This document shows, piece after piece, positions 54,682 to 64,000 of a stretch of DNA of 64,000 bases. Numbering within the stretch: position 1 is the stretch's first letter; every line of letters begins with the position of its first letter. The position numbers and the translations under genes were made by a program. A model generated the notes under the pieces. It made no database searches. It had not been told where the DNA came from and saw only the letters and a list, made by a program, of their open reading frames with translations. Origin of the DNA: Aureobasidium sp. EXF-3400 (taxonomy: Eukaryota > Ascomycota > Dothideomycetes > Dothideales > Saccotheciaceae); contig SWBL01000097.1 in the NCBI GenBank assembly GCA_024195585.1, positions 1 through 64,000 of the forward strand. The letters run 5' to 3'.

Positions 54682-54980
54682 GGCGATATATTCGGCCACG
54701 GAAATGTGTAGAAATGGATTTTCCAGAGCTCGCTCTCCAGACTTTTTTGGGCAGGCGAGATAAATTCCATCGGCCTTGGCGGAAGCTAAACGCCGACCAT
54801 GCCGATCTCCGTGCTAAATTGCTTTGAACGCGTGCGGGACGTGCAGAATCGCGTCTTCGTTCGAGTTCGTGGCGGACCGAACAATTGACAGTGCAATATC
54901 CATCGTGTTGCAACCAACAATTGCAAGTGTCTTTTCGTGTTGCATCTCGGGTCGAGTATTGATATCTCTGCCTCTGCGTC
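54682..54980. promoter_or_regulatory. Divergent promoter, RRP5 / CDT2
   Basis: 299 bp separate the start codons of a ribosome-biogenesis gene and a replication-control gene. No PAC or RRPE element was clearly recognised. Confidence 0.6.
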
Positions 54981-57023
54981 ATGTCTGCTCAGGATATGCT
55001 GCCGTCCTCCCAGAGCAGTAACGCCGCCCTGCCGACCTCTCCCACGACTGCATCTTCGCCAGTTCGGGCCAGCAGTAGACCCAAGGGCCAACCATCCATC
55101 ACACCTCGACGTTTCACACGCTTCTTTACTCCCATCACAACACGTTCATCCACAAACTCAAAGTCCAACAAGAGACTCAAGGACATCACCAAGAATGCCG
55201 TCAATCAAGTCAAGTTCAATGGCTTCCACGACCTTCCTCAATTCGAGACACCACGAAAGAAGCAAAAGATCCTACCCACTCCTGAGAGCTCGCCTGTTCA
55301 GCCACTTGACTCCTCGCCCTTGAGGCCACTCGACTACCACCCTTCAAACCTGTCACACTATCAGCGTTACGACTTTGATGCCTCGGATATTGAGGAAGAG
55401 GACGAAGAGGAAGAGGAAGAAGAAAAATATGTCCCAACTCCTATCACCCGCCTACAAAACACTGGAACAAACAGCCGTATCTTACAACGAAGCTTCGGCG
55501 GCTCACGAACTGTCGGCCGTGGCAGGATCTACGACCACTGCGTCCCTGACTGGCGTGCCCAAACTGCTGACTTTTACTCCCGCCCTGACGACTGTCACAG
55601 CTACCGTGGCGACGCTCTTCCTTTCTGTGTGACTCGCTGCAACACGAACTCTCTCGTTGCTATCGGCGACGAGGACGGCGGTGTCAGGCTCATAGACTCT
55701 TCACACACCGACAACTTTTTCTCCCAACACCACATCAGCTTCAAACCTCACCGCAATGCCATCATGGATATGGCCTTCTCCTCGGACGATTACTTGTTTG
55801 CCACCGGTTCCGGAGATCAGACTGCTCGTATCGTGGATATGCACACTCAACAAACGCGGTACATCATGCGCGCCCACACGTCGTCCGTCAAGCAGGTTCG
55901 TTTCCAACCTGGCAACGACAGCATCGTCGCTACTTCGAGTCGCGATGGTAGTGTCATGATCTGGGACTTGCGCTGTCGCGGTCAGGACGCTCCCGTTGCC
56001 GAATTTGCTGTCAGCTTTGAATCTGGCAATGGCATGGTGAACGTACCTCGACCTCACAGCAATACCCTCACCTACGCTCCATGTGTCAACAGCATGCGCG
56101 ATGCCCATGGTCTGCAGCACGAACGTTCTGATGTCTCCATCACTGCTCTGTCTTTCTTGCCTGATTCACGCTCTCATTTGCTGATAACCGCAACCGAAGC
56201 AAACGCCAGTATCAAGCTGTGGGATCTGCGAGGCAAGTACACATCTCGCCGAGGTGGCCCCTCACGTCTCAGTTCTGTCCCTGTATCGAGCACCCGCGAG
56301 CCGGAGGCTCATATCAAGCACCGTCAGTTCGGCATTAGTAGTCTGTCTCTGAGCGGTGATGGTAGCCGCTTCTATGCACTATGCCGCGATAGCACTGTTT
56401 ATGCCTACTCGACCAACCACCTCATCCTAGGCTCTGCTCCCGAGTATGAAGCCTCGACCAACACGCAGGCTTCAAAGTGGTTCCGACCTCGACAGGGCCT
56501 TACTGGCATCGGTCCCTTGTACGGTTTCCGTCACCCCATGTTCAAGTCAACATCCTTCTACGTAAAGTCTGCTTTGCGCCCCGCTACTTTGTCGCAGCCT
56601 GAGATGCTCGCCGTCGGTAGTCGTGAAGGCTGTGCCGTCTTGTTCCCCACAGACGAGTCCCTTCTGCAGAAGAAGCAGACTCAACAGCCTAGCTCAGGTA
56701 CCTCTACTCCTGCCGGTGACAACAATGAGGTCTCTGGCTTCCGTTCACGAATCGGATCTATCGGCAAATGCCAGGACACTTCGCTGCCTATCTACACTCA
56801 GGGCACCGCACTGATCCGAGCTCATGGCACTTCCGAAGTTACAAGCTTGGCATGGAGCACTGGAGGTGAACTCGTCACACTGGGTGACAATTTCACAGCA
56901 AGATGTTGGAGAGAGAATGACCGAAATGCCGCAAGAGAAATGAGAGTTTGCGGCGAGGGCCAAGGCGCTCGCTGGGGTTGGGGATGGGCAGACGTTGAGG
57001 GATATGATGAAGAGGAAGGCTGA
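54981..57023 (+). CDS. CDT2: WD40 substrate receptor Cdt2 (CRL4-Cdt2)
   Basis: A single-exon 680-residue protein. A disordered N-terminus with TP/SP sites and an acidic patch precedes the WD40 propeller, which starts near residue 200 (LPFCVTRCNTNSLVAIGDEDGGVRLID). Two WDxR motifs, at about 328 and 414 (both WDLR), are the signature of DDB1-binding DCAF proteins. The order and sequence of the blades fit Cdt2/DTL. The receptor recruits PCNA-bound substrates such as Cdt1 and Spd1 to Cul4-Ddb1 for destruction in S phase. Residues 43-49 (RRFTRFF) resemble a PCNA-interacting motif lacking its Gln. Confidence 0.85.
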   Translation: MSAQDMLPSSQSSNAALPTSPTTASSPVRASSRPKGQPSITPRRFTRFFTPITTRSSTNSKSNKRLKDITKNAVNQVKFNGFHDLPQFETPRKKQKILPTPESSPVQPLDSSPLRPLDYHPSNLSHYQRYDFDASDIEEEDEEEEEEEKYVPTPITRLQNTGTNSRILQRSFGGSRTVGRGRIYDHCVPDWRAQTADFYSRPDDCHSYRGDALPFCVTRCNTNSLVAIGDEDGGVRLIDSSHTDNFFSQHHISFKPHRNAIMDMAFSSDDYLFATGSGDQTARIVDMHTQQTRYIMRAHTSSVKQVRFQPGNDSIVATSSRDGSVMIWDLRCRGQDAPVAEFAVSFESGNGMVNVPRPHSNTLTYAPCVNSMRDAHGLQHERSDVSITALSFLPDSRSHLLITATEANASIKLWDLRGKYTSRRGGPSRLSSVPVSSTREPEAHIKHRQFGISSLSLSGDGSRFYALCRDSTVYAYSTNHLILGSAPEYEASTNTQASKWFRPRQGLTGIGPLYGFRHPMFKSTSFYVKSALRPATLSQPEMLAVGSREGCAVLFPTDESLLQKKQTQQPSSGTSTPAGDNNEVSGFRSRIGSIGKCQDTSLPIYTQGTALIRAHGTSEVTSLAWSTGGELVTLGDNFTARCWRENDRNAAREMRVCGEGQGARWGWGWADVEGYDEEEG

Positions 57024-58301
57024 TGAACAAGCCACATAATGCTTGTATCAATATAGTGAGGAGGATGAGTATCAGGATGGCGACTTGTTCGATGATGGAT
57101 TGTTATGATTTGCTTCTCTTGTTTGGTCCGGTTTGGACAAGGATACCCACAGCCAGTATGGCACATAGCGTAGCGATGAAGAGTGTTCCCTTCTCTTGCT
57201 TTTAGATAGACTTGTTAGGTAGTTGAAGAAAGACATGGTTTCCTTAGCCAGACTGCCCTTCCCTCAAATCATGTTTCTCTTGTGCATATCTAACATATCG
57301 CTGCACTGTCCTGCATAAACTAGTGCTTAGTACATAACTTTGAATCAGGGTGCTCCTCTATACAATCATCCAGAGCAATAATATCACTATCACAGCCGCA
57401 ATCCTCGGTCTATCTTATCCGAACTCTTTCGGGAGTAGCCTTATCGTATAAGACCTTCATTTGTAGAGTTTGGAGTTAATGACTTCTATGTGTGGCCATC
57501 AATTAACATAATATCAATTTCACTTCCAGTTCTCAAAGAGAACACACACATCTCCCATGAGACAGGATCACCATTCTGCAGAAATTTGAACAATTGAAGG
57601 AAATTCGCAAAGGTAGTCTAATCTACCTCGGATCTGTTCAACTTCCAACAACGTTACAATTACTTCAATTCATCCAGACAGAACTCGAGCGTGCGGTGCT
57701 GGCGACCATTTTTCGAGATAGATTTCTGCGTTGGCAACAAGAGAACACATTGACAACAAGTGTGTAACAGCCCCTCACCCAGCCACCCTATCACCGTCCA
57801 AGGCGGCCGCATCTTCCTTATCAATCAAGATACATATTGCGACCCTTGTCCTTCGCACTTCAGCTCCAGATTCTGAATTCTTTCTCTCTATTCCTTCACC
57901 TTACAGCATCTTCTAGGAGGATATGACCAGCTCAGCGTGTACAGAAGGTCGGCAGACCGCTTCGAGAGCGCAGAAGGCTATTTGCGACAGCCGGCTCGCT
58001 CTGTCGACATCGCAAGGCAAGGAAATGCACTGCGCCTACCCAAAAAGTCACGGACAACCCGTCAAGGAGCCACAGTGACACCGCCGAGCATCTATACCAG
58101 ACTGTAGTATCGCGATCCCTCTCTTTTTGGCTAGCAGCAACTCAATACCAAGAAGCAACGGTCTTGGCCTTTACGTACTGGCATTCTCGTTCCGCCGTCG
58201 ATGATGACGTCCATGCGAAACTTAGCAAATACCTCGATGGCCATCATCGCCATGTAAGTGATTACAAGAACCCTGCGGCTCTTCTGCATCTATAGCATTT
58301 C
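57024..58301. other. Intergenic region, 1.3 kb, with possible hidden exons and a leader intron
   Basis: It holds the CDT2 3' UTR and the amidotransferase leader. Two adjoining open stretches, 57561-57764 and 57919-58107, are joined by plausible splice signals and described as a finding. A short uORF and intron lie at 58201-58295. Confidence 0.45.
58201..58295 (+). promoter_or_regulatory. uORF and probable 42-nt leader intron before the amidotransferase
   Basis: ATG at 58201 opens an 18-codon uORF ending at TAA 58255-58257. A GTAAGT donor at 58254 and a CTATAG acceptor ending at 58295 bound a 42-nt intron. If it is spliced, the uORF loses its stop and runs in another frame over the main ATG at 58302. 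Confidence 0.5.
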
Positions 58302-59375
58302 ATGTCGTTTTCTTTCATACATTGCGCGACCCGTGCCCGTTTCCAAGTTTCCTCATCTTTGAATCGCCAATTCTGCAACTACGCTGCTACTGCAAAGCCT
58401 CTTTGCTCCTCTCGACAAGTATACGACAATCGCTTCACGCTCCACCAAACTAGACGGTTCACGAACTCTGTCAGAACCATGCACGACAAATTCTCAGGCT
58501 CCGAAGCCAAGAACAAGGTCAGGATGATGGTGTTCGAGACGGACGAACCGCATCCAGAGACCATTGCGGAAAAAGGAACATTCGGAGATGTCTTTGACAG
58601 GCTGTTTAAGACTGCTGGCGACAACCATGACCCTCCGCTTGGCATCGAGACAGCCATGAAGTTTGTAGTGGAAGAGAAAGGCGGAAAAGTGCCTTCAGTG
58701 GATGAGCTGAAAGATGTTCACGCCATTCTGATCACAGGAAGCATGTATGATGCTCATGGCGACGACGAATGGATCCTGAAGCTTATAAAGCTGCTACAAG
58801 GTATGCCATGACACGAGTCTCCCTCCAGCAGACGAATGCTAACTGAGCCAGACCTTTGGCAGCACCGTCCCGATATCCGCTTCTCCGGAGTTTGCTTCGG
58901 TCACCAAGTCCTCTGTCGCATGCTTGGAGCAAAAGTTGATACCGTACCCGGCGGTGATTGGGAGCTCTCACACACCGAGATTGATCTCACCGACGTCGGA
59001 AAGAAACTCTTCAGGACAAAGAACGACAAACTTCGACTACATCAAATGCACCAAGATCACGTTGTTGATCCGCCGTCATCCAAATCTAGCAACTTGCTCA
59101 AAGAGGGTCAAAAAGTCCACGTTTGGGGAAGCTCGGAACACACAGCTGTACAAGGAATCTATATCAAAGACAGGCTTTTTACGTCCCAAGGTCATTTGGG
59201 CTTTGACGAAGATATGGTCAAGCGACAGATCGAACTACGCGTCGAGAGTGGCAGTCTCAAGGACCTAGATCATGCTGACGCGGCCAAGGAGACGGCTGAT
59301 ATGGAGCATGATGGCGAAGCGGTCGCTGGGTCGATTTTACGTTTGTTCCATGGTGAGGACAACGATATCCCTTAA
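58302..59375 (+). CDS. Class I glutamine amidotransferase-like protein
   Basis: Two exons (58302-58800, 58852-59375; 51-nt intron) encode 340 residues. The nucleophile elbow is GVCFGHQVL with the catalytic Cys; SQGHLGFDEDM carries the His and an acidic partner. The N-terminal ~60 residues are rich in Arg, Ser and Phe with few acids, so they could be a mitochondrial presequence; an internal Met (MHDKFSG, 58479) would give a cytosolic form. Stand-alone fungal proteins of this type resemble GMP-synthase-like amidotransferases and gamma-glutamyl peptidases. No synthetase partner domain is present, and the substrate is unknown. Confidence 0.82.
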
Positions 59376-60066
59376 TAGCTTTGCTATAACAGACAAGGTA
59401 GAGTCAGTATAAAGCAAAGTTCTACAGTATAGTCATTATGGACAGGTTTGCCAAACGAATTGAACAAAGACATCTTAACATATGGCAGTTGAGGACGAAG
59501 TTTGTTCAGCAAGATCAAAGACTATTACATCGAACTCTTTACACTGGAGACTGTACCTCAGACGATATATACCCCACCATGGGTCTAGATGCGACCGGTG
59601 AGGATACCTCAATCCCGACGACTATTCTTCCAATCATCTGCTCTGGCGCCTGGCACAACCAACCAGGCACTCAAAACGTGACACCGAGTCGTCAAATATG
59701 TTCAACCAAAAAATGAGTCAGAAACACTTATTCATTAGCTCGTCACTCAGAAAGTTTCTCTCCACAAAAATAGGCAGAAGTTGCGATCCTACGAAGAATA
59801 GGCTGCATAGAGACAGCGCGCGCGCATTAGGCAACCACGCTTCGAGACACCGCAGCCAATCCGGGTTTGCCAACAACTTCACAACTCAGCCTCACAAAGT
59901 AGTTTCATCACTTATAAGTGAGGCTGAAGTCGCTGTTCAATTCTCAATTACTTCTCCTCATCACTTCAGTTCTTCACTTGACTTTCGCACAAGATCATCA
60001 CCTTCCTCTCTTTCCTCCTTTACTTTTACATCACAACCATTTCATCACCAAAAAGTCGTCGCAACT
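59376..60066. other. Promoter and leader of the AAA ATPase gene
   Basis: 691 bp without a convincing gene. A strong dyad lies at 59887-59926, about 140 bp before the ATG. The last 120 bp are pyrimidine-rich, as in fungal leaders. Confidence 0.5.
59887..59926. repeat. Dyad with nested TATA palindrome
   Basis: CAGCCTCAC (59887-59895) and GTGAGGCTG (59918-59926) are exact reverse complements. Nested at the right side is the perfect 12-bp palindrome CACTTATAAGTG (59909-59920), which contains a TATA core. Confidence 0.75.
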
Positions 60067-62342
60067 ATGTCTCCGTTCCTACTCGTTGACAATGCGACCG
60101 AGGCCTCGCAAGAGAGCAAGCCTGAAGTCACGACCCAGGTTGACGAAAAGAGCGAGACAAACACAACAGAAACCACCGAAATCAAAGTCGATGCCAAAAG
60201 TGACTCTATCGACAAGAAAGCTGATACAAACGGCGACGCCAAGAGCGATGCCCCAGAAGAGGAACCTGAGCCAAAGAAAAAGGTCGATGCTGCTGAGCCC
60301 ATGAAGGCTGAACTGAAGCACCTCGATCGCAAGTACAGCGAAAAGCACAAGTGGTACTTTGCCGAGACTGTAGAGGACAAGGCAGTCCCGGATCAAGTCG
60401 ATTGGTAAGTTTTTCCCCCTTGACAGGATGTGCTTTTGCTTTGAGAATATAGTTGACTAACATTGAGACCAGGTGGACGAAATACGCTCTTTGTGTGACA
60501 AGATACATGTCAGAGGATGGTAAACGGGTCCAAAAAGTGGTCGTCAACATCAACTCACAGCATCTCAAAGACTTGCTCAAAGAAGCAGTGGGCTCCTACC
60601 CTGGCGTCAACCTCGACACAAAAGACATCACCCTGACACAGCCATGCCGCCTTCTCTACCACTACTTCGATGAGATCAAGGAGTACGGCGAGAAGTTCGA
60701 GGCTGCCTCTGAGGCAGCAGCTCACTACCAGGTCCTTGTCAACCACATTCAGGAGGAGTTTGGCGAAACTATCCAGGAAGCACACAACCTCCGCGAGCAA
60801 GGCGTTATGAGCTACCAGCATTTGTGGACTGTCTTCAAGCCCAAGACCATCGCTTTTGCCCGAGTTCTTGGTCAGGTCCAGGCATTCCGTGTACTGGACT
60901 CGCACTACCAGTGTGGTCAGAGTCCCCGTATGAACATTCAGCTGCAGCAAGTGGACTTCGATGGCAAGCGCTTCGGTCACCGAACTGAACAGATGGCCAT
61001 TCCTGCTTACCTGGGAGCTGTTTCGATCAACAAGCTCAATGTCGTTCCTCGTGCCTTCTTCCCTCGTGTGGAAGAAGTTGAGCAGCATCTTATTGCAAGA
61101 GGTCGCAGATTTGAGTCGTATGCTGGTATACACTTTGCCGAGCACGCTGCTATTGCCTTGGAGCACGTCTACAACAGCTCTCGTGGTGATTATGACATCA
61201 ACCGCGTACATATCAGTGAGAGAGTGGTAGTAGATTGCGCCACTCACCACCGCCTGAACCCTGACCTCGCCAAAAGCGTCTCTGCCTTTGATGACGAAGC
61301 AATGGTCCTCGTCAAGGATACCCTCAACAGCAACCACAACGACGACGACTCCGATAACGAAAGCTACAACAGCTACGACTCTGATAACGACGATAGCGAC
61401 AACGACACACCAAATCGTCTGGACTCCGAACTCATGCCTTCGAAAAAGCAAACCTTCAAGCCCCTGACAGACATCCAATGCCTTCTTGCTTCCGCCCTCG
61501 TCCACGGCTTCTCCTTCACCCACAAGAAATGGATAGACATGTTCATCGACGAGCTCTCCCCCGTGGAATGGAACGAACAATGTTTCGACCAACTCGTCCT
61601 CGCTCCCCGCCAGAAGAAACTCGTCCAAGCCCTCGTAACCGAACACATCACCAACAAAAACGACTTCGACGACATCATCAAAGGAAAAGGCAAAGGCTTG
61701 GTTTTGGTGCTTCACGATCCCCCTGGTGTAGGAAAAACTCTCACCGCAGAATGTGTAGCCGAACGCTGCAAACGTCCTTTGTACGTTGTTTCTTCTGGCG
61801 ACTTGGGAACCGATTCCTTCACCCTTGACCAAAGACTCACTCAAATCCTGGACATGGCATCAACATGGCGAGCAGTGCTTCTCATCGACGAAGCAGATGT
61901 TTTCCTCGAACGCCGCTCTTTGCACGATATGGAAAGAAACGCTTTGGTATCTATCTTCCTGCGCGTACTGGAGTATTATCAGGGTATCCTGTTCTTGACT
62001 TCGAATCGTGTGGATACCTTTGATGATGCATTTAAATCTCGTATTCATGTTCCTCTGAAATACACGGGTCTGGACTCTTCTTCCCGCAAACAGATCTGGA
62101 AGAATTTCTTGGATAGGGCTGAGGGTGGTGATGGAGCTAACGGCGATAGTGAAGTCGTTGATGAGCAAGGACTGGAGACATTGGCACAGCATGACTTGAA
62201 CGGAAGACAGATCAAGGGTATCGTCAGAACGGCTACCAGTCTTGCCAGGTATGATGGCAAGAAGTTGGATTTGGAGACTTTGGAGCAGGTCGTGGAGATT
62301 CAGATGGACTTTGAGAGGGATCTCGTTGGGGACAAGGAGTAA
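60067..62342 (+). CDS. AAA+ ATPase with DUF7025-type central domain
   Basis: Two exons (60067-60404, 60473-62342; 68-nt intron) encode 735 residues. The first ~75 residues are acidic and Lys/Thr-rich. A fungal-specific region follows (SYQHLWTVFKPKTIAF at about 240, matching the domain I know as DUF7025). After an Asp/Asn/Ser-rich linker comes a single AAA module near 520-690: Walker A region HDPPGVGKTLTAE, Walker B VLLIDEADVFLE, sensor-1 LFLTSNRV and the Arg-finger region FDDAFKSRIHV. The first Walker A glycine is Asp528 instead. This family is common and often multicopy in filamentous fungi, and its role is poorly known. Confidence 0.87.
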
Positions 62343-62734
62343 GCTTTGGAGCAGCTGCCGAAGCTGATGAGGGATGCATAGTCAGACGGATATCAAAGCT
62401 GCTCTAGGAAACATGCGAGTTCACAGAGAAGGAGATCAGCATATGCAATACAGAATCAGTACATAGAAGAAAAAATCATCAAACTGTATTGACATTATAA
62501 ACAGCCTTCTTGGCTACGTGGAAATGAAGGATTAAAACTACTAAACAGAAAAGATCCACCCGATCCATGGCTTTCTATGATATCCGCCAACCATACTCCA
62601 GAAATCCTGCATAACGCTCGTGGGTATCTTTCTACCTCTTGCTCGACAACCGGAAAAGATGACAAAGGGGTATACTATGCGCTAATGGAAATGTGTCTTC
62701 CACGCCGTTCTGAAAAAAAGAGTCAGAGAGGCCT
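62343..62734. other. Convergent 3' intergenic region
   Basis: The 3' ends of the AAA ATPase (plus) and the hypothetical gene (minus) meet here. Nothing else was seen. Confidence 0.5.
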
Positions 62735-63907
62735 CTATTCTCTGGTGAACAAGTCAGGGGTATGGTTGTTCACGGCTTCTTCTGTCAAGGCCACGCCACC
62801 CTCCACAGCGATCTCTGAGTCAAGGCTGGATTCGCTCGAGACGGAAGAGGCAAAGTCAAAGGGGTGACCAGAGTAGAACTCGGGATCTGTCATGGCCTTC
62901 AGTGAGTATTGTGCTCTCAGCTCTTGAACAGTCTGTTCACAGCCAGGTAGAATTGTGTATGATGTGGTGGTTGGAATGGTGGGGAGGCTGATCGAAGAGG
63001 TTGTAGTGTATGAATGTGAAGGCGAGTCGTCATCATGAGTAGCAGTCGATATGCGGTGCGGGCGAGGAGACTCTGAGTTGGAAACGAGTCTGATAGTGGA
63101 GCGAGGCGTGTGCGCATAACGTGGGTCTCTGAGGGTGACGAAGGGCAAGTCGACGCCGGCGCGTAAGTGATCATCGCCTTCACGAGAACTGGATGAAAGG
63201 GCATCTCCGCAACTTTCGTCATCGTAGTCGCCATCAGTCGAGAAGCCATCGTCCGTGTATCCCGACGATACGGAGTGGTTTGGTGAATTGTAAGGAGATT
63301 CGCCCCAGATCGGAGTGGGAAGGTATTGGACAGCAGGACACAGTCCGAGTCGTTGGACGATACGTGCATCCTTGACAGGGAGGATGGCTGTCATTTCGTA
63401 GTTGTCGATGGGTCTGATTTCGTCTTCGAAGACTGCTTCAAACGACATCCAGCTGCGGTCTTTGCGCGCTGGACCACAATGCTGACAGATTTTGTGCTCG
63501 CAGCGAAAGTCGACTGATGCGCTGTTTACATTTGCAAAGCCTGGTTGATTCTTCGTTGACGAGGCTTGAGCGGACTTTTCGAGGACTTGTTGCTTTTGGC
63601 GTATGAGAATCTGGATTTGCTGATCGGTGTAACCGCCCTTCTCGAAATCTTTGATGATGGACTCGCTGAGACCCAGTTGGCGAAGTTCTTCTCCAGCAGG
63701 ACTGACGGGATGTGTCATGGACTTGACAAAGGAATAGTCTCCGACCTCTGGGACATCAGAAGAGCAGCTGTAGAGCCAACCGAAGGGCGAAGGACTGTGG
63801 CAGATGTCACATGACCAGTTTCCGTAGACGCGGTCCATTCTGATGTGTGTGCAGGCGGTGATGCACTGTGGAGGAGGGCGTCGGTTCGAGCGACTGACGG
63901 ATGCCAT
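62735..63907 (-). CDS. Cys-rich hypothetical protein with low-complexity tail
   Basis: A single-exon 390-residue frame near the window end. Cysteines are clustered in two groups: C15, C19, C33, C36 and C48 (QCITACTH, WSCDICHSP), then C136, H138, C141 and C144 (FRCEHKICQHCG). The spacing suggests zinc binding, but it is not a standard RING or B-box. Between them lies a UBA-like helical stretch (LRQLGLSESIIKDFEKGGYT). The C-terminal half is Ser/Asp/Thr-rich and disordered. I recognise it as an uncharacterised ascomycete family without an assigned function. Confidence 0.6.
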   Translation of the reverse strand: MASVSRSNRRPPPQCITACTHIRMDRVYGNWSCDICHSPSPFGWLYSCSSDVPEVGDYSFVKSMTHPVSPAGEELRQLGLSESIIKDFEKGGYTDQQIQILIRQKQQVLEKSAQASSTKNQPGFANVNSASVDFRCEHKICQHCGPARKDRSWMSFEAVFEDEIRPIDNYEMTAILPVKDARIVQRLGLCPAVQYLPTPIWGESPYNSPNHSVSSGYTDDGFSTDGDYDDESCGDALSSSSREGDDHLRAGVDLPFVTLRDPRYAHTPRSTIRLVSNSESPRPHRISTATHDDDSPSHSYTTTSSISLPTIPTTTSYTILPGCEQTVQELRAQYSLKAMTDPEFYSGHPFDFASSVSSESSLDSEIAVEGGVALTEEAVNNHTPDLFTRE

Positions 63908-64000
63908 ACCGGCCTGTAATATGTGGTTAACGATCTGCTGTTGGACACGTTTGATAATGTTGTTTCACAGTGAGATCGTCTAGGTAGGAGCAAGGAGGTA

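Noticed and set aside
60555..61844. 429-codon minus-strand open frame
   Set aside because: It is fully antisense to the AAA ATPase, which has clear motifs. It has no domain and no splice signals of its own.

Overview
The window looks like nuclear DNA of a filamentous ascomycete (Pezizomycotina; a Dothideomycete or relative is a guess). The evidence is short introns, mostly 42-73 nt, with GTATGT/GTAAGT-type donors and CTAAC/CTGAC branch sites. Densely packed genes lie on both strands with short shared promoters. Characteristic fungal families are present: Zn2Cys6 and C2H2 regulators, the chitin-synthase chaperone Chs7, CYP61/ERG5, ERG19, a fungal HAUS/augmin set and a Gfa enzyme. I assigned exon structures by hand from splice signals and reading-frame continuity. 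Product names rest on recalled family motifs, with no database search.

Layout. 0-7 kb: a small protein gene broken by a one-base frameshift, a CHY/CTCHY/RING ubiquitin ligase (RCHY1/PIRH2 type), an orphan protein made only of the cullin N-terminal region, and a Zn2Cys6 regulator divergent from the next gene. 7-14 kb: ERG5-like sterol C-22 desaturase, a HAUS3-like augmin subunit, TIM21, then 2.2 kb without a convincing gene. 14-25 kb: a low-complexity protein, a possible 38-residue Cys-rich mini-gene, a large C2H2 plus fungal_trans regulator, an HDDC2-type 5'-nucleotidase and HAUS6. 25-33 kb: POL12, a hotdog thioesterase, ERG19 (MVD1) and a 4CL-like acyl-CoA ligase. 33.7-41.3 kb: one 7.5-kb gene for a giant secreted protein, a CE1-type esterase joined to a mucin-like Ser/Thr stalk full of minisatellites. 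41-49 kb: Gfa, an eight-exon Zn2Cys6 regulator, CHS7 and a P450. 49-64 kb: RRP5, CDT2, a glutamine amidotransferase, a DUF7025-type AAA ATPase and a Cys-rich hypothetical protein.

Themes. Two sterol-pathway enzymes (ERG5, ERG19), two augmin subunits (HAUS3-like, HAUS6) and three ubiquitin-related proteins (RCHY1-like, cullin fragment, Cdt2) occur in one 64-kb block. Three enzymes end in peroxisomal PTS1-like tripeptides: the thioesterase in AKL, the acyl-CoA ligase in SKL and Gfa in SKL. Most of the window is ordinary conserved housekeeping sequence. The most unusual items are the truncated cullin, the giant esterase-mucin, the Asp in place of the first Walker A glycine of the AAA ATPase, and a leader intron/uORF arrangement before the amidotransferase. 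I saw no transposon, tRNA, rRNA or CRISPR array.
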